Part shown: positions 54,350-64,000 of the stretch, piece by piece | Numbering within the stretch: the first letter of the stretch is position 1 | Layout: each line of letters begins with the position of its first letter | DNA from: Atopomonas hussainii | Lineage (GTDB): Bacteria > Pseudomonadota > Gammaproteobacteria > Pseudomonadales > Pseudomonadaceae | Direction: 5' to 3' | NCBI RefSeq assembly: GCF_900109735.1 | Contig: NZ_FOAS01000006.1 | Coordinates: 1-64,000, forward strand | DNA length: 64,000 bases | Translations under genes and position numbers: made by a program | Notes under the pieces: model-generated | Told to the model about the DNA's origin: nothing | Seen by the model: only the letters and a program-made list of their open reading frames with translations | Databases searched by the model: none

Positions 54350-57094
54350 TCAATCGCCCTGAATTTTACTCAGCAGATTTTTCGCCAACTGCACCGCTTC
54401 GCTACGGTGGGTGATGTTGAGTTTTTGATACAGGCTGCGGATATGCGTCTTGATGGTGGTGGGCGCCACGTTGAGCTGCTCGGCAATCTGCTCGTTAGAG
54501 ATACCGGCGTGAATCAAGCTCAGCACCTGCCATTCGCGCCGTGTGAGCGGTGAATGACGGATCAGCTCCGGCACATCGGGGCGGTTGATGATGTCTTGGA
54601 TCACTGCTTCATCGAGGGTAATGCGAATCGCCCGGCTGAAGTCGCGCTGCTGCTGAGCCAGCTGAATCAGCCTCTCGGCGCGTTGGTTTTCCAAGTCTTC
54701 CAGCGTGCGCTCGTGCTGTACGGCCTTGAGCATCACAATCAGCGGCTTGCCGGTACGCAAGAAACTGCCCACGGCGCCGGTACTGCTGGCCAAGGTCAGC
54801 GCCTTGTGCAGATGATCGAGCGCACTCTGGCGTTCTTCACGCTGCCAAAACAGCTGGGCTTGCAGGATGTGGTTGCGGTTTTGGTCCATCACTAAGCCGT
54901 AACGCTCGGCGTCGTTTTGTAACTGACGCAGAATCGGCAGGGCTTTATCCATTTGCCCCAATGCCACATGGGCACGGGCATGGTTGCGCGCGTTGCATTG
55001 GGTGAAGTGGTTGGTGCCGGGGCGCAGCGGCGGCGCACTGGTCAGCCAACGGCGCACGGCCTCGGTGTCGCTGGTGGACTCCCAATAATTGAGCATCACC
55101 GCGTGGGCATTGGCCAACCAGTCGATGTGGTAGTTGTCATCGGCGAGCATGCTCTGCATTTTGCCGATGTAATCGGCGCACACTTCTTGCTGACCACGAG
55201 CAAACGCCACCCGCGCCAGCAGCGCATAACACTGCAAGAACCAGCGCTGACCGACTTGGTCGAGAATCGCAATGCCTTGCAGCGCGGCGTGTTCGGCGGC
55301 ATCTAAGTGGTGCCATTCCCACAGTAACTGGCCGCGCACACGGTGGATAAACTCCATGATCGGGGTGACCGGCAGGTGCTCTTGGTCGATGTATTGCAAC
55401 GCCCGTTCTTGCAGGTTGTAGGCCTTTTGCAGCTGGCCGCGCGCCATGGCGATTTCCGACAGCTGGCCCAAGCTCCACAGCACCGGTTGCGAGGCATGAA
55501 TTTCCCGCGCGCGGCGCTCGGCTTGTTCGTGTTCAGCTTGCGCTTCGAGCAATTCGCCCTGCACAAAGTGCGCTTCGGCCAATACCGACATCGCCGCCAC
55601 GCGCGAGGTGCGCATGGTCATGGGCTCGAACGGCAATGCCTCGCGCACCAGTTCGGTGGCTTTTTGGTGTTGGCCTTGGTTCATCGCCACTTGTGCACGC
55701 ACAGCTTTAAATTCGGCCTCGACGCGCTGCCACTCATGCGGCGAATAACGCGCCTGCTGCGCCGCTTCACCGGCTTTAAGCCAGCGCTCCACCTCATCGA
55801 AACGGAACTGCGCCTGCATCACCCAAGCTTGCAGCAAGGTGAGCAAGGTGGAGTCGGCAATCATGTCATCGCTGACATGCTCTAAGCAGCTTTGCAGCAG
55901 GCTGAGCAGCCCCTGGCGATAAAACTGCCGGCCGTACTGGTCCAAAATCGCTTTGATTTGCTCCGGCGCCTTGGCCTGCACTGCATGGCGGGCCGCCTCG
56001 TCGGGCATCTGTTCTTCCAGCAGCGCTTCGGCAGCGGCCAAGTGCAGCTCTTGAATACGCCCCGGTTGATGGGTGCGCAGCTCACCTTGCAAGAAGGTGG
56101 CAAACAAGGGGTGGTAGGTAAACCACTGGCGCAGGCTGTCGGCAGGCTGAATAAACAAGCCAGCGCGCTCGAGCATTTCTAGGCGCTCGCGGCCGTTACA
56201 GCTGGCCGTGAGGCGATCCGCCAAGGGCGCACTAAAGCGCTCCAGCAGGCAGGTCGAAAACAAAAAGTCTTGGGTGGCGGCATCTAAGCCGGCCATTACT
56301 TGCTCGCGCAAATAATCGCGAATAAACGGATGGCCGAGCTGCAAGCTGTCGAGAAAGATATCCATAGCCCGGCCACTGTGCGCCTCTTGCAGGGCCAGTT
56401 GCAGTGCACAAGGCCAACCACCGATGCGGCGATTGAGGCGCTCCACTTGCTCGCGGTTCACGGCAAAGTTGAGCCCATCTTCCATCAACGCTTGCACTTC
56501 GTTGTCTTCAAAGGCCAGCTGGCTGGCATCCAGCGCTAACAGTTGATGTTTTACGCGCAGCTCGGCAACGCCCAAATCCGGCAGGCCACGACTGCATACC
56601 AACAAGGTCATCCACACCGGCATATGGCGCAAAAATAGCCGCAAGCCTTGAATGGCCTCGCGGTTGTGTACGCACTCGAACTCATCCAGCACCAACAGCA
56701 ACGGGCCGTGGCTGGGCGGTAATTCGGCCAGCAAATGGGTGAGCAACGCCTCTAAGGGCATAGCGCCCTGCTCGGCCAAAGCTTGGCTGCGCGGGCAGCC
56801 GCCATCCAACTCGTTGTGCAGCGCGTTGACCAGATAGCGGCCTAACTGCGCAGCGTCGTTATCGCTGCTATCGAGGGTTAGCCATGCGGTGGCGCCGTCG
56901 TAGTCTTGTGCCCATTGGCAGGCCAAGGTGGTTTTGCCAAAGCCGCTAGCCGCTTGCAGCACCAACAGGCGGACATGCCCGAGGCGGCTTAGGTATTCAT
57001 CAAAACGTGGGCGACGAATCACTCCGTCGGGCAGGTAAGGCAAGCTGAGTTTGGCGGGTATCAGCGGTAAAGCCGTCGGCACGGCTGACGTCAT
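54350..57094 (-). CDS. malT: MalT, maltotriose-dependent LuxR-type activator
   Basis: Large ATP-dependent transcription activator of 914 residues, close to the length of E. coli MalT. An N-terminal STAND ATPase domain has Walker A in QAASGFGKTTLACQW (about residue 50) and Walker B LLLVLDEFE. A long helical repeat (SUPR/TPR-like) middle region binds inducer. The C-terminal LuxR helix-turn-helix is LTRREWQVLSLIHAGISNEQ...TTIKTHIRSLYQKL. The ATG at 57094 has GGGGAG at a suitable distance; ATG 57100 overlaps that site. It lies between malG and the alpha-glucosidase gene. Confidence 0.9.
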   Translation of the reverse strand: MTSAVPTALPLIPAKLSLPYLPDGVIRRPRFDEYLSRLGHVRLLVLQAASGFGKTTLACQWAQDYDGATAWLTLDSSDNDAAQLGRYLVNALHNELDGGCPRSQALAEQGAMPLEALLTHLLAELPPSHGPLLLVLDEFECVHNREAIQGLRLFLRHMPVWMTLLVCSRGLPDLGVAELRVKHQLLALDASQLAFEDNEVQALMEDGLNFAVNREQVERLNRRIGGWPCALQLALQEAHSGRAMDIFLDSLQLGHPFIRDYLREQVMAGLDAATQDFLFSTCLLERFSAPLADRLTASCNGRERLEMLERAGLFIQPADSLRQWFTYHPLFATFLQGELRTHQPGRIQELHLAAAEALLEEQMPDEAARHAVQAKAPEQIKAILDQYGRQFYRQGLLSLLQSCLEHVSDDMIADSTLLTLLQAWVMQAQFRFDEVERWLKAGEAAQQARYSPHEWQRVEAEFKAVRAQVAMNQGQHQKATELVREALPFEPMTMRTSRVAAMSVLAEAHFVQGELLEAQAEHEQAERRAREIHASQPVLWSLGQLSEIAMARGQLQKAYNLQERALQYIDQEHLPVTPIMEFIHRVRGQLLWEWHHLDAAEHAALQGIAILDQVGQRWFLQCYALLARVAFARGQQEVCADYIGKMQSMLADDNYHIDWLANAHAVMLNYWESTSDTEAVRRWLTSAPPLRPGTNHFTQCNARNHARAHVALGQMDKALPILRQLQNDAERYGLVMDQNRNHILQAQLFWQREERQSALDHLHKALTLASSTGAVGSFLRTGKPLIVMLKAVQHERTLEDLENQRAERLIQLAQQQRDFSRAIRITLDEAVIQDIINRPDVPELIRHSPLTRREWQVLSLIHAGISNEQIAEQLNVAPTTIKTHIRSLYQKLNITHRSEAVQLAKNLLSKIQGD

Positions 57095-57240
57095 ATCCAT
57101 CTCCCCTTTTTTGTTATATCGCCGGCAAAAAGTTGGATGCGTGCCGGCGTGGGTGGCTGGAGTGTACGGAATTTTTAAACAGCTGCACGCCACAACCTCG
57201 CGGTTTGGCGTGCAGCGGGCGGCAATCGGATTAGCGGTAA

Positions 57241-58131
57241 CTAGCCCTTTACCCCACCGGCGGTTAACCCACCGACGATCCACTTCTGGCAATAGAGGAA
57301 CACTAAGGTGATCGGCAAGCCTGAGAGCACTGCCGCGGCGGCGAAGTCGCCCCACAGGTAGTTCTGCTCATAGAGGTATTGCTGCGCGCCGACCGACAAG
57401 GTGAGCTTGTCGATATCCATCAGCAGCACCGAGGCCATCGGGTATTCGGTGATGCTGGTGATAAACGCGAGGATGAACACCACGGCCAAAATCGGCACGC
57501 TCATCGGTAGCAGAATGTGCACAAAGGCTTGCCAGGTGGTGGCGCCGTCGACAATCGCGGCCTCTTCTAGCGAGGCGTCGATGCTTTCGAAGTAGCCCTT
57601 GATCGTCCAGATATGCAGCGCCATGCCACCGAGCGAGGCCACAATCACCGCGCCGTGGCTGTTCACGCCCAACCAACTGACATGCTGGCCCAAGCGGTCA
57701 AACAACGCATAGATGGCTACTAAGGTGAGCACCGGCGGGAACATCTGAAAAATCAGCATGGCCTTTAAGATCGGCCCCTTGCCGGCAAAGCGCATGCGCG
57801 CAAAGGCATAGGCGCTGGTGGTGGACAGCAACAGAATCAGCACCGAGCTGATAAAGGCGATCTTCAGCGAGTTCCACAGCCAAGTCACCACAGGGAACGG
57901 CGGCTTAACCACAGTGCCATCGGCCAAGGTGTACGGGATGCCCAGCGCCAGCGACCAGTGCTCGAGCGTGGGTTGATCGGGGAACAAGCTACCGGTGGCG
58001 AAGTTACCTTCACGGAAGGAAATCGACACCACCATCAGCAGCGGGAACATAATCAGCAGCACAAAGCCCAGCAAGCTTAAGTGGGTGAGCCACACCCGAT
58101 AACGGGTCGACTTGGGATAAACCATAGCCAT
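57241..58131 (-). CDS. malG: MalG, maltose ABC transporter permease
   Basis: Inner-membrane permease of 296 residues with six helices and the EAA loop ([25 protein letters not shown]) that contacts MalK. The end [27 protein letters not shown] is characteristic of MalG. It follows malF by 11 bases. Confidence 0.95.
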   Translation of the reverse strand: MAMVYPKSTRYRVWLTHLSLLGFVLLIMFPLLMVVSISFREGNFATGSLFPDQPTLEHWSLALGIPYTLADGTVVKPPFPVVTWLWNSLKIAFISSVLILLLSTTSAYAFARMRFAGKGPILKAMLIFQMFPPVLTLVAIYALFDRLGQHVSWLGVNSHGAVIVASLGGMALHIWTIKGYFESIDASLEEAAIVDGATTWQAFVHILLPMSVPILAVVFILAFITSITEYPMASVLLMDIDKLTLSVGAQQYLYEQNYLWGDFAAAAVLSGLPITLVFLYCQKWIVGGLTAGGVKG

Positions 58132-58142
58132 TGTCGTACTCC

Positions 58143-59702
58143 TTAAACCTTAACCTTGGTGAGCTTGAGGTTCAGCCACGCCATAGCGCCGACCAGAATG
58201 AAGATCAGCGTGGCAATGGCCGCCGCCAAGGCGAAGTTCTGCCCCGAATCTTGGAAGGCAATGCGGTAGGTGTAGCTCACCAGCAAGTCGGTGGTGCCGG
58301 CGGGCGTGGTGGCGCCAATGATGTCCGGCGCACCGCTAGTCAGCAGGGTAATCAGCACAAAGTTATTGAAGTTAAAGGCGAAGCTGGCGATCAGCAGCGG
58401 CATCAGCGGCTTGATCAGCAGCGGCAAGGTAATGCGCAGCAGGTTATCCACCGGGCTGGCTCCATCAATCGCCGAGGCTTCGTACAAGTCACGCGGAATC
58501 GCCTGCAACAAGCCCATGCACAACAGCAGCATGTAGGGGTAACCCAGCCAGGTATTGACGATCAGAATCATGCTGCGCGCCAATGTGGGGTCGCTAAACC
58601 AGTCCGGGCGCACGCCAAATAGACTGTCGAGCACTAGGTTGATCTCACCAAAGTTCTGGTTGAACAAACCCTTGAACACCAGAATCGAGATAAACGCCGG
58701 CACCGCATACGGCAGGATCAGCATCATGCGGTAGAAGGCTTTACCGCGGACTAGCTCCCACTGCAGCAAGCTGGCCAGCACTAGCCCCACGGCCAAGGTA
58801 AACACCACAGTCAAGGCGGCGAAGGCCACCGTCCAGGCGAAAATCTGTAAGAACGGGCCGCGAATGCTTGGATCGGTCAAGACGCGGGAGAAGTTGTCCC
58901 AGCCGGTGTACACGGTAAAACCCGGCGCCATGGTGTTGCCACGACTGTCCACATAGAAGCCTTGCTGAGTGTCGAGGGTTAAACGCTCGCTGGAGCGGTT
59001 ATTCAGCAAGTCGCCATTTTCTAGCAGGCGATACAGCGGGCGCACCGCGGCCACTTCACGCAGGCCATACAAGCGCAGTAACTCGCCATTGGGCTCGACA
59101 AATACCCATTGCTCCAACTGCTTACGCAGGGCAATCACTTCGCGCAGCGGCAGGGCTTCACCCAGCGAGCTGTCTGCTGTGCTGAGCGATAGCTCTATTT
59201 GCGCGGGTTCAGCACCTTGAGCCAGCACCTCGCTGACTAACACGCTGCCATCAGGCTGGGCGACTTGCAGGCGCAAGCCGCCATCGTTGCGATGCACGGT
59301 AAACGGCAAACGCGCGCCGCTGACATAGGTTTGCTGCAGGTGATAAGTCTGCGCTTGTTGCAGGCTCAGCAGGTTGCTGCCGCTGTAGTTGGTAAAGCCA
59401 ATGCCTACCGTGTACAGCAGCGGAAAAATCACAAAGATCAGCATGCCCGCTACCGCTGGGTAAATATAGCGGTGAGCGTAAGCACGCTTACTGATAAACA
59501 CGTAACTGGCAATGCCGGTTACCACTAACCCCAACAGGGCAAAGGCCGTCTGTTGCTGGGCATAGAGCACCACCACCAGATACAGCGCAAAGGCATTGAA
59601 GGCTGCCCACAGGCCCCACTTCAACACAGACTTCAGTACAGCGTTCGATCGAAAATCAGTCATGGCGGGGGTATAGGCTTCAGCGGCATTCACGGCAGAC
59701 AT
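58143..59702 (-). CDS. malF: MalF, maltose ABC transporter permease
   Basis: Inner-membrane permease of 519 residues with eight helices and the large periplasmic P2 loop (about residues 115-275) typical of proteobacterial MalF. The EAA loop is [23 protein letters not shown]. It is the second gene of malEFG. Confidence 0.95.
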   Translation of the reverse strand: MSAVNAAEAYTPAMTDFRSNAVLKSVLKWGLWAAFNAFALYLVVVLYAQQQTAFALLGLVVTGIASYVFISKRAYAHRYIYPAVAGMLIFVIFPLLYTVGIGFTNYSGSNLLSLQQAQTYHLQQTYVSGARLPFTVHRNDGGLRLQVAQPDGSVLVSEVLAQGAEPAQIELSLSTADSSLGEALPLREVIALRKQLEQWVFVEPNGELLRLYGLREVAAVRPLYRLLENGDLLNNRSSERLTLDTQQGFYVDSRGNTMAPGFTVYTGWDNFSRVLTDPSIRGPFLQIFAWTVAFAALTVVFTLAVGLVLASLLQWELVRGKAFYRMMLILPYAVPAFISILVFKGLFNQNFGEINLVLDSLFGVRPDWFSDPTLARSMILIVNTWLGYPYMLLLCMGLLQAIPRDLYEASAIDGASPVDNLLRITLPLLIKPLMPLLIASFAFNFNNFVLITLLTSGAPDIIGATTPAGTTDLLVSYTYRIAFQDSGQNFALAAAIATLIFILVGAMAWLNLKLTKVKV

Positions 59703-59726
59703 CTTGTTATAGCCTCATAAAAGAGC

Positions 59727-59762
59727 ACCGTCAGGGCAGCGTGGCTGGCCGGCCCTGACGGT
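59727..59762 (-). other. Hairpin between malE and malF
   Basis: ACCGTCAGGGC and GCCCTGACGGT form a perfect 11-bp stem in the 68-base malE-malF gap. There is no T run, so transcription may pass while the malE mRNA is protected. In E. coli the same gap holds stabilising REP sequences. Confidence 0.75.
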
Positions 59763-59770
59763 TGGCAGGT

Positions 59771-60958
59771 TTACTTGGCGATGCGCTTGGCGGCGTCGTC
59801 CAGCGCTTCTTGCACACTCTGGCGACCAGAGGTGATGTTCGACAACGCCGGGCCCATGGCCGACCAGAAGGCGCCCATTTCCGGCACGTTGGGCATCGGG
59901 CGGCCTAGCTGGGCGTTTTCAAAGGTGGCTTTGATGTACGGATCGGCGGACAGCTCTTCCATATAGGCCTTGTTGGCTACCGCGCCCAGCGGTACATCGG
60001 CGTTCACGGTTTTCAGACCGTCGACTTGCAGCAGGTAGCTCTCGAGGAACTCCACCGCCAACGCTTGGTTGGGGCTTGCCGCGTTTAAGGTGGCGGCCAT
60101 CACGCCGGTAAACGGACGGCTAATCGCATCGCCCACTGCCGGAATGGCGGCCACACCAAAGTCGATGCCGCTTTTCTTGATGTTCGACCACGCCCACGGG
60201 CCGTTGATCATCATGGCCGACTCGCCCTTGTTAAAGGCCGCTTCAGAAACGCTGTAATCGGCGCCCTTGGGCATTACACCTTTATCCACCAGCGCCTTCA
60301 GCACTTCGGCGCCTTGCTTGGCACCGGCGGTGTTCACCCCGGTGTTTTTCACGTTGTAGCCTTGCTCGGTGGTTTCAAACACATAGCCACCGTTGGCAGC
60401 CATGAGCGGCCAAGTGAAGTAGGTGTTGTTGTAGTCCCACAAAATGGCGCGCTTGCCTTCTTTCGAAAGCTCGGCGTTGAGCGCAATGACGTCATCAAAG
60501 GTTTTCGGCGGGGTTGGCACCAGCGCCTTGTTGTAGATCAGGCCGACAGCTTCAACGGCAATCGGGTAGCCCCAGGTTTTGCCTTTAAAGCTCACCGCAT
60601 CCCAAGCGAAGTCGGCGATGCTGTTTTTGGTCGCCACACTAGGGTTGATCGGGGTGATCAAACCACTCTGCGCCCACTCGCCAAAACGGTCGTGCGCCCA
60701 GATGAAGATATCTGGACCGTTGCCGGTAGCAGCTGCCTGCTGGAATTTATCGGTAGCGCTATCGGGGTGCGCCACTTCCACTTTAATGCCGGTCTCGGCG
60801 GTAAACTTCTCGCCGACTTTAGCCAGGCCGTTGTAGCCCTTGTCGCCGTTAATCCAAATAACCAGCTTGCCTTCTTCAATGGCCGCATAGGCGGTCATCG
60901 GCAGGTTCATGGTGGCGGCAAGGCCAATGGCGGCAGCTGCCAACAACTTCTTGTTCAT
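59771..60958 (-). CDS. malE: MalE, maltose-binding protein
   Basis: Periplasmic binding protein for maltose and maltodextrins, 395 residues with a signal peptide (cleavage near TAYA-AI). The mature part begins [19 protein letters not shown] and contains [20 protein letters not shown] and [11 protein letters not shown], very close to E. coli MalE. First gene of malEFG. Confidence 0.97.
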   Translation of the reverse strand: MNKKLLAAAAIGLAATMNLPMTAYAAIEEGKLVIWINGDKGYNGLAKVGEKFTAETGIKVEVAHPDSATDKFQQAAATGNGPDIFIWAHDRFGEWAQSGLITPINPSVATKNSIADFAWDAVSFKGKTWGYPIAVEAVGLIYNKALVPTPPKTFDDVIALNAELSKEGKRAILWDYNNTYFTWPLMAANGGYVFETTEQGYNVKNTGVNTAGAKQGAEVLKALVDKGVMPKGADYSVSEAAFNKGESAMMINGPWAWSNIKKSGIDFGVAAIPAVGDAISRPFTGVMAATLNAASPNQALAVEFLESYLLQVDGLKTVNADVPLGAVANKAYMEELSADPYIKATFENAQLGRPMPNVPEMGAFWSAMGPALSNITSGRQSVQEALDDAAKRIAK

Positions 60959-61071
60959 TCGTTTGTCCTCGTGGCTTCTTATTGTTGATCCACAACACTG
61001 GCGCGACAGCCAGCTTTACTACCCTGGCGGATTTCGCGTTTAGGGATACTCAAACAGCGCCGCCAGCCCAG

Positions 61072-61115
61072 CATCATCCCCGCCCCCTACCCCTGGGGCG
61101 TAGCATTAGGGCGTA
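61072..61115 (-). promoter_or_regulatory. MalT-type promoter block before malE
   Basis: On the minus strand 61081-61072 read GGGGATGATG, one mismatch from the MalT box seen before the alpha-glucosidase gene. CTAC, GGGCGTAG and ATTAGGGCGTAG follow in the same order as there. It lies in the malE-malS divergent region, 114 bases from malE and about 104 from malS, and may serve both. Confidence 0.6.
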
Positions 61116-61218
61116 GCCTTGCCTGATCCCCCAAGTCAAAAGACCCTCTACGCCTGCACAAGCCTGTTTGCCAAGGCCAACAATGAGCGCACTAAAACAA
61201 CAACGCCAAGGACTTGTC

Positions 61219-63291
61219 ATGCCCGCCTTCACCCCGGTTTTGCAGCGTCTCGCCCTGCTCGGCTGCCTTATCAGCGGCAGCGCCTACGCCAACCCACCCT
61301 TAACCTTGTGGCTGGATAACACGCCGCTGGCGGTGAGCTGGCAAAAGCGCGGCGCCGGGTTTGAAGGGTTGGTGAGTTTAACCCCCGGCCAGCTGCATGT
61401 GCGCGGCGAGAACGCACAAGCTACCAGCACCCCGCTGGCGCCGTATCGCAAACAAGCCTGGCAACCTAATAGCCACCTGAGCATGAAACTGCATGAAGGC
61501 GGGCAATACCGCGTGCTGTGGTTCGCCGGTGACGACAGCCATCTGCGCCTGCTGCCAGAGCCCCGCCAAGCACAGGCCAGCGGCCCACAAGACTGCCAAG
61601 CCGATACCGGCGCGCCGCTGACGGTGAACGTCAGCAAGGCCTTTGCCGACGGCACTGTGCTGCGCGATGCACTCAGCCAACAAACCGCCACGGTGGCTAA
61701 TGGCAGCATTACCCTCACACCGGCTGCCGGTAGCCAAGGCTTATTGCTGCTGGAGCGCGCCGAAGCACAACCGGCCGCCGCGCCATTCAACTGGCGAAAC
61801 GCCACCGTGTATTTCGCCCTTACCGACCGTTTTTCCAACGGCAACCCGGATAACGACCACAGCTATGGCCGGCAAAGCGATGGCCAAGAGGAAATCGGCA
61901 CCTTTCACGGCGGCGACCTTAAAGGCCTGACCAACAAGCTCGATTATTTAGCCGAGCTTGGCGTGAATGCGCTGTGGATCAGCGCGCCGTATGAGCAAAT
62001 CCACGGCTGGGTAGGCGGCGGCGATAAAGGCGATTTTCGGCACTACGCCTATCACGGCTATTACGCACTGGATTACACCCGGCTGGATGCCAATATGGGC
62101 ACCCCTGATGACCTCCGTGCGCTGATCAAAGGCGCTCACCAACGCGGCATTCGTGTGCTGTTTGATGTGGTGATGAACCACCCCGGCTATTCCACCTTGG
62201 CCGACATGCAAAAATTTAATTTTGGCGGCCTACGCAGCGGCATGCAGCAATACCTGCCCAACCAGTGGAGCGACTGGCAACCAGAGAGCTACGAAAACCT
62301 GCACGCTTATCACAACCTGCTCGACTACGATCACGCTGGCTGGGCGCAGTGGTGGGGCAAAGACTGGGTACGCGCCGGCATTGCCGACTACGACAACGCA
62401 CCTAGCGTGGTGGTCGACCCAGTGAAAGGCTCACTGGCGTTTCTGCCGGACTTTAAAACCGAGAGCAACCAGCCTGTCACTCTGCCCGCCTTTCTTAAAA
62501 ACAAAGCCGATACCGGCGCTGTAGCGCGCGAAGGCTATAGCGTGCGCGATTACTTAGTGGAATGGCTGAGCGAGTGGGTGGCGGAATACGGTGTCGATGG
62601 TTTTCGCGCCGACACGGTTAAGCACGTTGAGCCCGAGGCCTGGGCCGCACTGCGCCAAGCTGCCGATAAAGCACGCGCTCAGTGGTCAGCCGCTAACCCC
62701 GACGATCCATTGGCCGGCACGGATTTCTGGATGGTCGGTGAAGTGTTTGGTCACGGCCCCGAGGAAAACCTCTACCAAGACCACGGCTTCGATGCGCTGA
62801 TTAACTTTGCCTTCCAAAAAGACGCCGCCGGCCAAGCCAGCGAATGCCTGCGTAAAGCCGAGCCCAGCTACCAACACTACAGCGCACTGTTAGCCAAAAA
62901 TACCGAGCACAACTTTTTAAGCTATGCCTCCAGTCACGATACCTCGCTGTTCTATAAGACCACCGGCGATGATCTGGCCCGCCAGCAAGGCTTAGCCGCC
63001 GCCCTATTGCTCGCCCCCGGCGCGGTGCAAATCTATTACGGCGATGAAACGGCGCGGCCTATGGGGCCGTCAGGCTCTGACCCGCAGCAAGGCACGCGCT
63101 CGTCGATGAACTGGGCCGAAATAGATCAGCCGCTACACAGCGCGCTGCTCAAGCACTGGCAGGCGCTTGGCCAGTTTCGCGCCCATCATCCGGCTATTGG
63201 CGCAGGGCAACATGAGCAGCTTTCCAGCAGCCCTTACAGCTTTATGCGCAAGCTGGGTGACGACACTGTGGTCATCGTTCAGGCCCGCTAA
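61219..63291 (+). CDS. malS: Exported GH13 alpha-amylase (MalS-like)
   Basis: Secreted or periplasmic alpha-amylase of 690 residues. The start at MPAFTPV (AAGGAC six bases upstream) gives a normal signal peptide ending in SAYA; ATGs at 61183 and 61168 are possible but add a hydrophilic leader. An N-terminal beta domain of about 190 residues precedes the GH13 barrel: DRFSNGNPDND, region I LFDVVMNHPGY, nucleophile Asp in DGFRADTVKHV, Glu in WMVGEVFGHG, and Asp in SYASSHDTSLF. Architecture and length are like E. coli MalS (periplasmic). It is divergent from malE, so it would supply maltodextrins to the importer. Confidence 0.85.
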   Translation: MPAFTPVLQRLALLGCLISGSAYANPPLTLWLDNTPLAVSWQKRGAGFEGLVSLTPGQLHVRGENAQATSTPLAPYRKQAWQPNSHLSMKLHEGGQYRVLWFAGDDSHLRLLPEPRQAQASGPQDCQADTGAPLTVNVSKAFADGTVLRDALSQQTATVANGSITLTPAAGSQGLLLLERAEAQPAAAPFNWRNATVYFALTDRFSNGNPDNDHSYGRQSDGQEEIGTFHGGDLKGLTNKLDYLAELGVNALWISAPYEQIHGWVGGGDKGDFRHYAYHGYYALDYTRLDANMGTPDDLRALIKGAHQRGIRVLFDVVMNHPGYSTLADMQKFNFGGLRSGMQQYLPNQWSDWQPESYENLHAYHNLLDYDHAGWAQWWGKDWVRAGIADYDNAPSVVVDPVKGSLAFLPDFKTESNQPVTLPAFLKNKADTGAVAREGYSVRDYLVEWLSEWVAEYGVDGFRADTVKHVEPEAWAALRQAADKARAQWSAANPDDPLAGTDFWMVGEVFGHGPEENLYQDHGFDALINFAFQKDAAGQASECLRKAEPSYQHYSALLAKNTEHNFLSYASSHDTSLFYKTTGDDLARQQGLAAALLLAPGAVQIYYGDETARPMGPSGSDPQQGTRSSMNWAEIDQPLHSALLKHWQALGQFRAHHPAIGAGQHEQLSSSPYSFMRKLGDDTVVIVQAR

Positions 63292-63449
63292 GGCAACGTT
63301 GATTTAATGCCTGTACACCACAATCACTGCGTTGCGCGGTACTCGCAAACTCGCCTACCAGACGGTATGTCTCGTTTGCTGCGCTCCGGGCGCCTTGTGC
63401 TTGAGTCGTTCGCCGATTAAAGCAGCGCTTCCTTATTTCTCAGGCATAA

Positions 63450-63480
63450 AAAAACCCGCATCCAAGGATGCGGGTTTTTC
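63450..63480. terminator. Bidirectional terminator between malS and fadA
   Basis: AACCCGCATCC and GGATGCGGGTT, flanked by A and T runs, form a strong stem. It serves the convergent malS and fadA transcripts. Confidence 0.9.
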
Positions 63481-63498
63481 TTACCGTCTAACGAGTGC

Positions 63499-64000
<502 letters not shown>

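Noticed and set aside
63292-63446. Short coding frame or repeat after malS
   Set aside because: The sequence has some look of a Pseudomonas intergenic repeat (ACTCGCAAACTCGCC...GTTTGCTGCGC) but no clear boundaries or inverted ends, so it is not listed.

Overview
This window looks like the chromosome of a denitrifying gammaproteobacterium of the Pseudomonadaceae, closest in gene content and order to the Stutzerimonas (Pseudomonas) stutzeri group. The evidence is a nos - nor - nir denitrification supercluster with an nirSTB arrangement, a Dnr-type regulator, a P. aeruginosa-like dusA - tal - rssC - rssB - pilZ - mlaA neighbourhood, a starch/maltose locus and a chromosomal integron cassette array. 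The judgement rests on protein and motif recognition by eye; no database search was run.

Layout. 1-3750: distal end of an integron cassette array, with nine attC sites and eight cassettes of low-GC small genes, all on +; no integrase lies in the window. 4082-12029: nosRZDFYL-tatE (nitrous oxide reductase and its maturation). 12030-13216: an orphan AT-rich gene and repeat-rich DNA. 13217-16687: ubiUVT (oxygen-independent ubiquinone synthesis) divergent from dnr-dnrP. 16692-20543: norCBD (nitric oxide reductase). 20738-30248: copper island (copA-copB-cytochrome c, copZ, copper ATPase with a DUF2933 protein, a Met/His-rich periplasmic protein, copRS). 30237-43983: nirQ-norE-norF-orf118 divergent from nirSTB, then nirMCFDLGHJEN and a small heme-d1-propeller-like gene. 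44103-51370: housekeeping genes (dusA, tal, rssC, rssB, pilZ protein, mlaA, GNAT, rluB) with a MITE inserted in the tal terminator and a strongly folded non-coding stretch upstream of rluB. 51381-63291: maltodextrin locus (malK, alpha-glucosidase, malT, malGFE, secreted alpha-amylase). 63499-64000: 3' part of fadA.

How it works together. Five TTGAY-N4-RTCAA palindromes and one weaker variant sit in front of nosR, ubiU, dnr, norC, nirQ/nirS and nirM. One Dnr/Anr regulator could therefore switch on nitrite, NO and N2O reduction together with anaerobic quinone synthesis. NosZ needs copper in the periplasm, and the denitrification genes here enclose a copper detoxification island with two CopR-type boxes (CTGACA-N5-GTAAT). 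The mal genes form a MalT regulon: two similar promoter blocks with a MalT-box core lie in front of malE and the alpha-glucosidase gene, and a hairpin separates malE from malF.

Most unusual items: an integron cassette encoding twelve [LMA]Y[TS]GPGGG octapeptides whose DNA copies diverge almost only at silent positions; a cassette gene split by one in-frame TAA; a 140-bp MITE with a TTGAT duplication inside the loop of the tal terminator; three strong hairpins between norB and norD; and a run of perfect inverted repeats at 51140-51370.
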